Positions 1 through 7,508 of a DNA stretch of 8,508 nucleotides are shown in pieces. The position numbers and the translations under genes are program-made. Within the stretch, counting starts at the first letter, position 1. The number at the start of each line of letters is the position of its first letter. Below the pieces are notes generated by a model. That model ran no database searches and was not told the DNA's origin. It worked only from the letters and a program-made list of their open reading frames with translations. Source of the DNA: Pseudomonadota bacterium (GTDB lineage Bacteria; Pseudomonadota; Gammaproteobacteria; Steroidobacterales; Steroidobacteraceae); contig QGUX01000152.1 of NCBI GenBank assembly GCA_003242275.1, forward strand, positions 1 to 8,508, in the 5' to 3' direction.

Positions 1-584
1 CAGTTGAACCCCTGCGGCGAGGGGCTGGGATTGAACAGCACGTCCTCGAACACCACGGTGGTGTCGGTGGGCGCCGGATTGACGCGGTAGATGGCCTCCT
101 CGGTGGTGAGCACCACCTCGGCGCCCTCGGCGGCCGCGAATTCCGGGTCCAGGTTGACGGTCAGCGAATAGCGCGTGCCGACGTTGACGCACTCGACCAC
201 CACGTTGGTCTTCACGCCGGCCACCAGCGTGCCGGAGCCGCCGCTGACCACCGTGCAGGACTTGCCGCGCGGGTTCTCCACCACCTGCACGTTGTAGGTC
301 GAGCCCTCGGGCAGCGTGCCGAAGGTGAACGGCGTGACGCCCTGCAGGGGCTCGTTCTCCACCGACGGCGGCGGCGCCTGCACGCCGATGGTCTGCTGGC
401 CATTGCCCAGCACCACCGGTCGCTTGCTGCTCAGTCCCGAAACGGTGCCTTCCAGCACCACCATCTGGCCCGGCAGCGTCGTGGCCGGGTCGTTGCGCAC
501 GTCGCGGATCGAATCGCATCCCGCGGCCGCCGCCGCCAGGACGGCGAGCCCGAGGATCCTTGCGACATTCATGTTCGTGTTCAT
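1..584 (-). CDS. Beta-rich outer-envelope lipoprotein, 3' end cut by window edge
   Basis: The visible part has 194 codons and leaves the window without a stop. The start at 584 is preceded by GGGAG about 8 bases upstream; an in-frame ATG at 572 is an alternative. Residues 1-22 form a lipoprotein signal peptide (hydrophobic, Ala-rich) ending in the lipobox AAGC, with Cys23 as the lipidated residue and Asp24 after it. Residues of about 40-130 look like a beta-sandwich repeat common in proteobacterial surface lipoproteins: a GTVSGL opening, a central FTFGTLPEGSTYNVQV strand pair, and a C-terminal part with SCTVVSGGSGT and VVVEC. The two Cys in that part could form a disulfide. A second beta-rich segment (YSLTVNL to VVFEDVLFN) follows and is interrupted. 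It lies 20 bp after the receptor stop with no terminator between, so co-transcription is likely. A role as accessory partner of the receptor is inference; I do not recognise a named family. Confidence 0.8.
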   Translation of the reverse strand, partial: MNTNMNVARILGLAVLAAAAAGCDSIRDVRNDPATTLPGQMVVLEGTVSGLSSKRPVVLGNGQQTIGVQAPPPSVENEPLQGVTPFTFGTLPEGSTYNVQVVENPRGKSCTVVSGGSGTLVAGVKTNVVVECVNVGTRYSLTVNLDPEFAAAEGAEVVLTTEEAIYRVNPAPTDTTVVFEDVLFNPSPSPQGFN

Positions 585-604
585 CACGGTTCTCCCGGAA
601 TCCT

Positions 605-3600
605 TCAGAAGCTCATCCGCACGCCGAGGCGATAGGAACGGCCCATGGTGTCGTGGTAGTTCGCAGTGGCGCCGCCGATGCCACCTCCGGTGAACGGCGG
701 GCTCTTGTCGAACAGGTTGTTGATGCTTCCCCACACCTGGAACTGCCTCATGTTGGCCACCTTCAGGTTGTAGGAGCCGCTCAAGGTGAAGTTCATGTAG
801 GGATCGACCCAGTTGTTGTCGACGCTGCCGTTCAGGTAACGGCCCTGTTCGTCGCGGAAGTTCGGGCAGTCTTCCTGGTCCGGGGCGCACCAGGTGTTGT
901 CCAGGCGCGCACCGCCGATGTAGCGCGCGGCCAGCGTCGCGGTGAGGTCACCCCACATGTAGGTGCCCGAGATGTTGCCGGTCCACTTCGGCATGGCCGC
1001 GGCGCCCGGGATGAACACGTTGCTGCGGATCTGGCCCACCATGTCCACGCAGGTGTAGCGGTTCACCACGATGCCGTCGGGGAAGTAGGTGCCGCCCGTC
1101 GGGCCGCCCCAGCCCGGCGTGGTGTTGCGCGGGTCGTTGGCCTCGTACACGGCGCCGCAAGGATCGGGATTGGCGGTGCCGTAGCCGAACAGGTTCACTT
1201 CCTGCCGCACCGCGCCCGACTGCAGCGCGCGCGTGCCGCGCACGGACAGCGACACGTTGCCCGGCACGCGCTCGAGCACGCGGTTCAGCGGGAAGGTGTA
1301 GGTGAGCGAGAAGTCCACGCCCTTGCGCCACACCGGCAGCGCATTCTGCGGACGGGCGGAGTTGTAGGACTCCAGGTCCTCCAGGTTGCGCGAACCGGGG
1401 ATGGGATTGCCGTTGGCGTCCAGCAGCGGCGCGAAGCGCAGCTCCTGGCAGGCCTCGGAGTTCTCGTTGAACTTGGTGCGCTCGCCCGGATCCACCAGGA
1501 TGCCGTCGATCCACAGCGGGTCGCGGTTGCCGCTCTCCTCGAAGCAGGCGCGCACCAGGTTCAGCGCGTTGAACGGCACGTGGATGGCGTCACGCACGGT
1601 GATGTCGAAGTAGTCCACCGACATGCGCATGCCCTGCGCCCAGCCACCCGGCGAGAGCACCATGCCGATGGTCAGCGTGTCGCTCTTCTCGGGCTTGAGG
1701 TCGGCATTGCCCACGCGCACCTGGCCGTAGCGCTCGATCTGGTTCTCGTTGCTGGTCACCGAGCGTTCGCGCCAGGGGTTGACCACGCTCAGCTGGTCGG
1801 GAATGCCCGGCTGGAAGATGAACAGGTCGCGGTAACCCGCGGCGCGCAGGTCGCGCGAACGGGTGATGCGGAAGCGCATGAAGTCGAAGGGCTCGTACAC
1901 CGCCGCCGCCTTCCAGTTGAACACGTTCTGCGTGGCCGACTGGCCGGTGGTGCCGGCGCCGCCCTTGTTGTGGTAGGAGGAGTAGCGCCCGCCCAGGTTC
2001 ACGGAGAACAGGTTGACGCCCTCCACGCCGCTCACCATGGGCAGGTTGAGCTCCGCGAAGCCCTCGGACACGCGGGTCTTGCCGCCGAAGGCGTCCGCCC
2101 AGTTGCGGGCCAGGTCCGCGCGCAGGTAGAAGTCGCCGCTGGTGCCGGCGTTGTCCACCTTGTCCTCGCGCACCTCGATGCCGAAGGCGCCGGTGAGCGG
2201 ACCCGCCCAGCCCTGCCACAGCGTGCCGTTGATGCTCGCCGAGACCATCGCCAGGCTGTTTTTTCCGCTGGAGCTGGTGTCGACGAAGGCGTAGTCGATG
2301 GCCTGCTGCTGCCGCAGCGCATCCTCCGGGTTGGAGAAGGTGCTGCCGAAGACGTTCAGCGGCTTGCAGTCGGCGCCCAGCGCCGCCAGGCTCTCGGTCT
2401 GGCTCAGCGGCCGGCTCTGCGTGTCGAGCACCGGCACGCCGTCACGGGTGATGCGGCATACCGGTTGCCCGTAGGTGGGATTGGGCGAGCCGTCGGACAG
2501 CGTCACCCGGTCGTCGATCACGGCATCCATGGCCCACGCCAGCCTCAGGTTGGTGGCCACGTCGGTCTGCCACGACGAGCTCTTGGTCTCGCCGTACTGG
2601 ATGTAGGCATCCCAGCGCCAGTCCTGGCCGAACCGGCCCTTCATGCCGGCCACGAAGCGCAGCGTCTCGGACTCGTTGCCCGTGTACGCGGAGATCTGCG
2701 GCTCCCAGGTCTTGCGGATGGCGGTGAAGCCGTTGCAGGGCGTGGCCCCGTACAGCGTGTCCACACCCGCGCCGCCGCCGGCGGTGATGCTGTTGTTGAA
2801 CGCGCGCTGCACCTCGAGCAGCGCGTCGGGCTGCAGGTTGTTCAGGAACGCATAGGCATTGCGGCCCAGGCCCGGCAGCGTGGTGTTGGTACCGCTCTCG
2901 AACGCATTGATCAGCGTGACCGACTCCAGCAGCCAGTAGTCGTTCGGGAACTCGTCCGTGTAGAAGTTGCCGTTGGTGCGCGGCGGCTCGTATTCCTGGA
3001 AGCTGAAGCGCACCCAGTGGCCCACCGCATTGCCGTTGAAGTTGAAGTTCGGCGGCTCGGGCGACAGCGCCACGGGAATCCAGAACGGGAAGGCGACGCC
3101 GCGCCGCGGCGCCTCGGCCACGGTATTGGTGCCGTTGAAGCCGTTGCCGGTCTGCACGTTGACATTGCCGCTCGGCAGGCCGAGGAAGGCCGTCACCGCC
3201 GGCGGAATCACCAGCGGCGCGGCGCTGAGCTGCGGCGAGCGCGGCAGGCCGATGTAGGGCATGCCGTTGACCAGGCCCGGCGTCGAGGTGCTGAACGTCC
3301 ACACGGTGCCCGCGGGGGCGTTGATGCCGGCCGTGCCGGTGGAATCGAAGCGCACGCAGTAGGTGCCGCGCGTCGGGGGATTCTTGTTCAGGCCCTCGGT
3401 GCGCGAGTAGTTGCCCTGCAGGTAGCCGGTGGTGTTCTCGGTGAAGTTGAACTCGAAGTTGGTGAACAGCGTCTTGCGTTCGGACTCCGGCCTCAGCGCC
3501 TGGAAGCTGGTCACCAGCGGCCCGTCACCATTGGCGGTGTTCTGGCCCGTGCCGCCACGGAAGCCGTAGGGATACATCGACCCGTCGATGTCGGACCCGT

Positions 3601-4573
3601 CGATGCCGAACTCGAAGCCGCTCGTGAGGCGGGCATCGTTGTGGTAGATCACGCCGTTCGAGGAGTACTGGCTGTAGCGCACGTTCGACATCTCGAAGCG
3701 CGCCGGCAAGTCCTCGAAGCCCAGCAGCGGCGTCAGCAGCCCGGCCGGGTTGGTACCCAGGTTGGTGCTGTTGGTGAACAGCGCGCGCGATTCGGCGCAC
3801 CAGCTGCGCGCCGCGGCGCAGTCGAAGATGGCCGAGGAATCCTGCCACTCCGCGCCGACCAGCAGGTGGCCGCGGCCGCCGAACAGCGGCGTGCCGCCGG
3901 AAATGGACACGTGCGGGCTCTTGCCGTCGCCGGCCTCGTTGACCGCGTAGTCGAGGTCCACGCTGATGCCGGTCATGCGGCTGTTGAGCACCATGTTGAC
4001 CACGCCGGCCATGGCGCCTGAGCCGTAGGTGGCCGAGGCGCCGCCGGTGACCACGTCCATGCGCTGCAGCAGGTTCGAGGGAATGATGTTCATGTCGACC
4101 ACGTCGGCCTGGTTCGACGTGGACACGGAACGGCGGCCGTCGATCAGCGTCAGCGTGCGCGAGCCGAACACGCCGTCCATGCCGCGCAGGTTGGCGATGG
4201 TCTGGCCGATGAAGAACGAACCGCGCTCCATCCGCTCCATGCCGGCGCCGCCGAAGCCGGCCTGGTCGTCGCCGACCATGGTGGGCATGTAGGTGGAGAT
4301 GTTCTGCGGCACCAGCGTGGTCAGCGCGTCGGCGACATTGACGATGCCGAGGTTGCGCAGTTCCTCACCGGTCACCGAAGTGATGGGATTGGCGGATGTG
4401 ACGTTGGGACTCTGGATGCGGGTGCCCGTCACCTGCACCTCGCTCAGCTCCTCCAGCTCTTCATCATCTTCCGCGGCTTCGGCGGAAAGGACCTGCGAAG
4501 CAGGTAGCGCCAGCGCGCACCCCAGCATCCCGGCCGCGAACGCGCGCACCGACAACGACGTCGCCTTCTTCAT
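605..4573 (-). CDS. TonB-dependent outer-membrane receptor, 1322 aa
   Basis: This is an outer-membrane gated-channel receptor that would import a ligand using TonB-ExbB-ExbD energy. The start at 4573 (MKKATSLSVR) is chosen because a GGGGGG ribosome site lies just upstream and a signal peptide follows at once (basic residues, hydrophobic 11-24, cleavage near Ala31). An in-frame extension to 4747 would run through the promoter and operator. After an acidic stretch (35-45) comes a TonB-box-like EVQVTGTRI (45-53). The plug spans about 59-200, with LRGMDGVFGSRTLTLIDGRR (129-148), IIPSNLLQRMDVVTGGASATYGS (163-185) and GVVNMVLN (190-197). The rest is a 22-strand-type barrel with long polar, Gly/Asn/Pro-rich loops, ending in FQVWGSINNLFDKSPPF and a terminal Phe, the usual signal for Bam insertion. 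It is longer than typical receptors (about 700-1000 aa), and several loops hold Cys pairs. Substrate unknown; nothing points to a specific siderophore. Lipoprotein gene directly downstream. Confidence 0.95.
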   Translation of the reverse strand: MKKATSLSVRAFAAGMLGCALALPASQVLSAEAAEDDEELEELSEVQVTGTRIQSPNVTSANPITSVTGEELRNLGIVNVADALTTLVPQNISTYMPTMVGDDQAGFGGAGMERMERGSFFIGQTIANLRGMDGVFGSRTLTLIDGRRSVSTSNQADVVDMNIIPSNLLQRMDVVTGGASATYGSGAMAGVVNMVLNSRMTGISVDLDYAVNEAGDGKSPHVSISGGTPLFGGRGHLLVGAEWQDSSAIFDCAAARSWCAESRALFTNSTNLGTNPAGLLTPLLGFEDLPARFEMSNVRYSQYSSNGVIYHNDARLTSGFEFGIDGSDIDGSMYPYGFRGGTGQNTANGDGPLVTSFQALRPESERKTLFTNFEFNFTENTTGYLQGNYSRTEGLNKNPPTRGTYCVRFDSTGTAGINAPAGTVWTFSTSTPGLVNGMPYIGLPRSPQLSAAPLVIPPAVTAFLGLPSGNVNVQTGNGFNGTNTVAEAPRRGVAFPFWIPVALSPEPPNFNFNGNAVGHWVRFSFQEYEPPRTNGNFYTDEFPNDYWLLESVTLINAFESGTNTTLPGLGRNAYAFLNNLQPDALLEVQRAFNNSITAGGGAGVDTLYGATPCNGFTAIRKTWEPQISAYTGNESETLRFVAGMKGRFGQDWRWDAYIQYGETKSSSWQTDVATNLRLAWAMDAVIDDRVTLSDGSPNPTYGQPVCRITRDGVPVLDTQSRPLSQTESLAALGADCKPLNVFGSTFSNPEDALRQQQAIDYAFVDTSSSGKNSLAMVSASINGTLWQGWAGPLTGAFGIEVREDKVDNAGTSGDFYLRADLARNWADAFGGKTRVSEGFAELNLPMVSGVEGVNLFSVNLGGRYSSYHNKGGAGTTGQSATQNVFNWKAAAVYEPFDFMRFRITRSRDLRAAGYRDLFIFQPGIPDQLSVVNPWRERSVTSNENQIERYGQVRVGNADLKPEKSDTLTIGMVLSPGGWAQGMRMSVDYFDITVRDAIHVPFNALNLVRACFEESGNRDPLWIDGILVDPGERTKFNENSEACQELRFAPLLDANGNPIPGSRNLEDLESYNSARPQNALPVWRKGVDFSLTYTFPLNRVLERVPGNVSLSVRGTRALQSGAVRQEVNLFGYGTANPDPCGAVYEANDPRNTTPGWGGPTGGTYFPDGIVVNRYTCVDMVGQIRSNVFIPGAAAMPKWTGNISGTYMWGDLTATLAARYIGGARLDNTWCAPDQEDCPNFRDEQGRYLNGSVDNNWVDPYMNFTLSGSYNLKVANMRQFQVWGSINNLFDKSPPFTGGGIGGATANYHDTMGRSYRLGVRMSF

Positions 4574-4590
4574 GTGACCCCCCTGAATTG
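4574..4590 (-). promoter_or_regulatory. Ribosome binding site of the TonB receptor
   Basis: Read on the minus strand, CAGGGGGGTCAC precedes the ATG at 4573. The purine run gives a strong Shine-Dalgarno match at normal spacing and fixes the start at MKKATSL rather than at the upstream in-frame ATG at 4747. Confidence 0.75.
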
Positions 4591-4635
4591 TTCTTTCCCG
4601 TGCGCCCATCGAAGGACGCCGGGACCGGCTCCCGC

Positions 4636-4664
4636 ATCCTAGTATTTGTATGCACTGCATACAA
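4636..4664 (-). promoter_or_regulatory. Candidate sigma-70-type promoter of the TonB receptor operon
   Basis: On the minus strand, TTGTAT (4664-4659) as -35 and TAGGAT (4641-4636) as -10 are separated by exactly 17 bases. Matches to consensus are partial (3 of 6 and 4 of 6). The stretch 4641-4670 is the most AT-rich in the control region. A start near 4629 would leave a leader of about 55 bases before the ATG at 4573. The operator palindrome covers the -35 and most of the spacer, which suits repression by steric block. Inference from sequence only. Confidence 0.45.
4646..4664. promoter_or_regulatory. 19-bp inverted repeat, candidate operator for the receptor operon
   Basis: TTGTATGC-ACT-GCATACAA is a perfect inverted repeat of 8-bp arms around a 3-base centre. 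It lies about 73 bases upstream of the receptor start, inside the candidate promoter. The compact, odd-centred, AT-edged form resembles operators of GntR-family regulators (FadR/FCD type, often built on TTGTAT/ATACAA half-sites). It does not look like a Fur box. No regulator gene is in the window, so the family is a guess; that it is a protein-binding site is likely given its perfection and location. Confidence 0.6.
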
Positions 4665-4836
4665 TATCGTCGGCGTTGTCGAAATGACCCATAACTGGCA
4701 CGAGAGTCACTGCAATGGCAGCGGCGCCGGAACAGCAGGTGCTGCACGACAGGCAGCGCCGCGAGGAGAACGGGAACGAAAGGCGCGAACCGGCTGGTTC
4801 AGCAGGGCCTGCGGCGAATGGCCGCCGCGCGATGCG
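4665..4836. other. Intergenic spacer with no supported gene
   Basis: This is the part of the 320-base gap (4574-4893) between the receptor promoter/operator and the terminator of the upstream operon. I see no coding region with a ribosome site and no RNA gene. Short open frames on the plus strand here have arbitrary composition and run into the terminator and the antisense of the next gene. It may hold upstream activator sites, but none is recognisable. Confidence 0.5.
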
Positions 4837-4867
4837 AAAAAAAACGCCGGGGCTGGGACCCCGGCGT
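4837..4867 (-). terminator. Rho-independent terminator of the ppiD-lipoprotein operon
   Basis: On the minus strand ACGCCGGGG, loop TCCCAG, CCCCGGCGT form a perfect 9-bp GC-rich stem, followed directly by a run of eight T (4844-4837; the first pairs in the stem). It starts 27 bases after the TAA at 4894, a normal distance. It isolates the upstream operon from the receptor operon. It is not bidirectional: the plus-strand side has no T run after the stem. Confidence 0.93.
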
Positions 4868-4893
4868 GCGGATGAGGAATCCTGCAGCGGACC

Positions 4894-5490
4894 TTACGGA
4901 CGGGTGGCCGCGTCCCAGTGCTCGACGATCAGCCCGTCCTTGATGCGGAACATGTCGAACCACGTGCTCACGTACTCGCGGCCGCACGAATCGGTGTAGG
5001 CGCGCGGGAACACGATGGTGACGAGGTCGCCTTCCGCCATCACGGCCACCACGCCCTCGGGAATGGCCTCGGGAATCTCGCGCGGCGGAATGTTCAGCGA
5101 GCGGAAGAAGTTCTGCATGCCGTCCAGGCCCGTGTTGGCCATGGGGTTGTGCTGGATGTAGTCCTTGTGGATGAACTCCCCGGCGCGGTCGATGTGGTAG
5201 CCGTTGAGCAGCGTGCGCCACATGTCCCAGACCAGGCGCTTGTTGGCGGCCAGCTTCGGGTCCGGGTGTTCCAGCAGCTTCAGCTGCCCCTCGCGGGTGG
5301 TCTCGCCGGTCACCGTGACGGCGGTGGGCGTGGGGGCGTCGCAGTTCGGGCCGGCCGCGGCCGCGCGCTGGCTGGCGCCTCCCTGGGCTGCCGCCGGCGT
5401 GGCGGCCGCGCTGTCCGTGCTGTCCTGGCTGGCCGGCGAGCAGGCCGCAAGCAATGCGGCGCTGGCGGCAATGGCGGCGATGAGTTTCAT
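4894..5490 (-). CDS. SnoaL-like (NTF2 fold) lipoprotein, 198 aa
   Basis: A lipoprotein signal (MKLIAAIAASAALLAAC) ends in the lipobox LAAC with Cys17 as the lipid site. Residues 18-48 are an Ala/Ser/Gln/Thr-rich linker of low complexity. The folded part (about 65-198) resembles the SnoaL-like predicted cyclase/aldol-condensation family (COG4922 type): KRLVWDMWRTLLNG (84-97), HKDYIQHNPMANTGLDGM (108-125) and the closing WFDMFRIKDGLIVEHWD (177-193). Family members usually continue some 15-20 residues past EHWD; this one stops five residues later. Cys50 and Cys169 are the only cysteines apart from Cys17 and could form a disulfide in the periplasm. The start is supported by GAGGAGGGGGG just before the ATG. 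It begins 24 bp after the ppiD stop, with no terminator between, so the two are probably one operon. Catalytic activity or substrate cannot be inferred; a ligand-binding role is equally possible. Confidence 0.88.
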   Translation of the reverse strand: MKLIAAIAASAALLAACSPASQDSTDSAAATPAAAQGGASQRAAAAGPNCDAPTPTAVTVTGETTREGQLKLLEHPDPKLAANKRLVWDMWRTLLNGYHIDRAGEFIHKDYIQHNPMANTGLDGMQNFFRSLNIPPREIPEAIPEGVVAVMAEGDLVTIVFPRAYTDSCGREYVSTWFDMFRIKDGLIVEHWDAATRP

Positions 5491-5514
5491 ACCCCCCTCC
5501 TCGTTGTTACCGGT

Positions 5515-7458
5515 TCAGTTGATGAATGCCTGCGGATTCTGGCGGACCTTGGCCCTGGCGACCACCGAGGAGATGTAGGCCTCGATGTCGCGACGGGTGT
5601 AGCGCTGCAGCTCGCGCTCGGTGCGCAGCTGCACCAGCTGCGGGATGTCGAGCTGCGCGCCGACGCGCGAGTCGGTGGCCTCGAACAGCACCACCGTGCC
5701 GTCCTCGAGCTTCAGGGCCTCGCGCCGCGGCGCGGAGGCGGTGGGCCGCGGGCCCTTGAACAGGGCATCCGCCACCTCCACCGGCAGGTCGGGCGCGCCG
5801 CGCGACACGAACCGCGCCGGCTCGGCCTTCACCTTCAGCTGCGCGGCCACCTGCTCGAAGCTCCTGCCCTGCCCGAGCTGCTCCCGGGCGGACTCGGCCG
5901 CCTGCAGCGCGGCGGCGGCGCCGCGCTCGCGCCGCAAGGTCTCCGCGATCTCGCCGCGCACCTCGTCCAGCGGGCGCGTGGTGGCGGGGCGATGGTCCAC
6001 CACCTGGAAGATGGTGAGGCGGTCGTCGGCCAGCTGCACCGGGCCGCCGATGCGCCGCTGCACCAGCACCGGATCGCTGAACACCTCGCGGTTGAGCATC
6101 ACGTCGGAACCCAGCGGCAGGCCACCGGCGCCGCGCTCGAAGTTCTCGACCTCGCCGCGGCGCAGGTTGAACTCGCGCACCAGGGTGTCGAGGGCGGGAT
6201 TGCCGGATTCCAGCATCTCCTGCAGCCGGTCCTGCTCGCTGTTGAAGCGCTGGATGGCCTTCTCGTTGCGCAGCAGCGTGAAGAGCTCGCCGCGCACTTC
6301 CTCGAAGCTGCGGCCGCTGGCCGGGCGGATGCCCTCGAGCTTGATGATGTGGTAGCCGAACTCGGTCTTCACCGGCTCGCTGACCTCGCCGACCTGCATC
6401 GAGAACAGCTTGTCCGCGAACGCCTGCACGTAGGTGTCGCGGCTGGCCCAGCCGAGGTCGCCGCCATTGCCGGCCGAGGCCGTGTCGGCGGAGTGCTCGC
6501 GCGCCAGCGCGGCGAAGTCGGCGCCCTGCTGGATCTGCTGGTACAGTTCCTGCGCCTGGGCGGCGCGCCCGGCGTCCTGCGCGGGATCATCCACGCTCAC
6601 CAGGATATGGCGCGCCTGGCGCGTCTCGGGCTGGATGTAGGTGTCCTTGTCCATCTCGTAGCGGGCGCGCACTTCCTCGTCGGTGACCACCATGGTGGCG
6701 GCGATGTCGGGCAGCGCCAGCTCGGCATAGGCCAGCCGGACCGACTCGGGCACGGCGAAGTCTTCCTGGTGGGACCGGTAGTACTCCTCGATGGCCTCGT
6801 CGGTGACGGGCTCGCTGCCGGCGTACTTCCCGGGATCGAGCACCAGGTAGCGCACCTGCCGCTCCTCGTCGAGCAGCGCCAGCAGGCGGCGGGCCTCCCC
6901 GGGGGTGAGGAAGTTGGACACGCCGATGGTGCCCAGCACCTTGTTGGTGAGCAGGCGCTTCTTCAGGTCCGCGATGTACTGGTGCTCGGTGATGCCGGCG
7001 TTGTACAGGCGCAGGCGCGCCTCCTCCACGTCGAACTGGCCGTTGACCTGGAAGGCCTCCTCCTCGCGGAAGGCGCGGGCGGCCTCCTGGTCGGAGACGA
7101 CGAAGCCCAGCTTGCGGGCATGCTGGGTGGTGGCCAGCTCGCGCACGGTGATGTCCAGCAGCTCCTGCTGCAGCTCGGCACGCTGCTCGGCGCTGAGCTC
7201 CCCGCCGAACGCCTGCATCACCTGCGGCAACTGGCGCTGCCAGAGGTCGTTGATCTCCTCGACCGGCACTTCCTCGCCGTTCACCTTGACCGCATACCGG
7301 CTGGTGCCGAAGGACAGGTCCACGACGGCATAGGGACCCCAGGCGACGAACACGAGCGCCAGGGCGGCCAGTATCAGGTACGTGACCAGGCGCCGCTTGT
7401 GGCCCTTCCCCTCGCCGTCGCCCTGGCCTTTGAGAATGTCGCTGATCTTCTGGAGCAT
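5515..7458 (-). CDS. ppiD: PpiD-type membrane-anchored peptidyl-prolyl cis-trans isomerase/chaperone, 647 aa
   Basis: This is a periplasmic folding factor held in the inner membrane, acting on proteins leaving the Sec translocon. The start at 7458 (MLQKISDILK) matches the usual PpiD N-terminus and has GGCGGAAAG before it; the in-frame ATG at 7500 adds 14 atypical residues. Layout: cytoplasmic basic segment 1-23, one transmembrane helix about 24-46, SurA-N-like chaperone helices about 55-240, parvulin domain about 280-376, then a second alpha/beta chaperone-like region to 647. The parvulin part shows RHIL (283-286), GGDLGW (332-337), Met354 and FGYHII (367-372), the conserved signature including both His. 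Length is close to E. coli PpiD (623 aa). The classical neighbours lon and hupB are not seen here; instead an EAL gene lies upstream and a lipoprotein gene downstream. Confidence 0.95.
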   Translation of the reverse strand: MLQKISDILKGQGDGEGKGHKRRLVTYLILAALALVFVAWGPYAVVDLSFGTSRYAVKVNGEEVPVEEINDLWQRQLPQVMQAFGGELSAEQRAELQQELLDITVRELATTQHARKLGFVVSDQEAARAFREEEAFQVNGQFDVEEARLRLYNAGITEHQYIADLKKRLLTNKVLGTIGVSNFLTPGEARRLLALLDEERQVRYLVLDPGKYAGSEPVTDEAIEEYYRSHQEDFAVPESVRLAYAELALPDIAATMVVTDEEVRARYEMDKDTYIQPETRQARHILVSVDDPAQDAGRAAQAQELYQQIQQGADFAALAREHSADTASAGNGGDLGWASRDTYVQAFADKLFSMQVGEVSEPVKTEFGYHIIKLEGIRPASGRSFEEVRGELFTLLRNEKAIQRFNSEQDRLQEMLESGNPALDTLVREFNLRRGEVENFERGAGGLPLGSDVMLNREVFSDPVLVQRRIGGPVQLADDRLTIFQVVDHRPATTRPLDEVRGEIAETLRRERGAAAALQAAESAREQLGQGRSFEQVAAQLKVKAEPARFVSRGAPDLPVEVADALFKGPRPTASAPRREALKLEDGTVVLFEATDSRVGAQLDIPQLVQLRTERELQRYTRRDIEAYISSVVARAKVRQNPQAFIN

Positions 7459-7489
7459 GGTCTTTCCGCCGTTCGCGCGTGCAATGGGT

Positions 7490-7508
7490 CCCGGCCCCAC
7501 AGGCCGGG
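7490..7508. other. GC-rich hairpin between the EAL gene and ppiD
   Basis: CCCGGCC-CCACA-GGCCGGG is a perfect 7-bp stem with a 5-base loop, 27 bases past the EAL stop and 32 bases before the ppiD start. A competing fold pairs GGCCCC (7493-7498) with GGGGCC (7506-7511). No T run follows on the minus strand, so it is not a standard intrinsic terminator. It could be a weak or factor-assisted end signal, an mRNA-stability element, or chance in GC-rich DNA. No convincing ppiD promoter could be recognised in the 76-base gap 7459-7534. Confidence 0.4.

Noticed and set aside
560..4021. Plus-strand open frame of 1153 codons opposite the TonB receptor
   Set aside because: It is in codon register with the receptor on the other strand, so it would be stopped only by TTA, CTA or TCA codons in the receptor, which are rare in GC-rich genes. 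Its His/Ala/Arg/Gln/Val-rich composition is typical of antisense translation, and it shows no domain.
4620..4634. Small CGGGA/TCCCG inverted repeat near the receptor transcript start
   Set aside because: Only 5-bp arms in GC-rich DNA, and probably only partly transcribed from the predicted start; indistinguishable from chance.
4690..4715. Sigma-54-like TGGCACG element
   Set aside because: The GG and GC elements are 13 bases apart instead of 10, and no plus-strand gene follows.
4574..4747. 58-residue N-terminal extension of the receptor from the ATG at 4747
   Set aside because: It would run through the operator and promoter, lacks a ribosome site and is rich in Arg, Cys and Ser; the signal peptide begins only at the 4573 start.
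4715..4999. Possible small divergent gene on the plus strand next to the operator
   Set aside because: It passes through the intrinsic terminator and into the antisense of the SnoaL-like gene, with no ribosome site and low-complexity charged residues. It is not a regulator.
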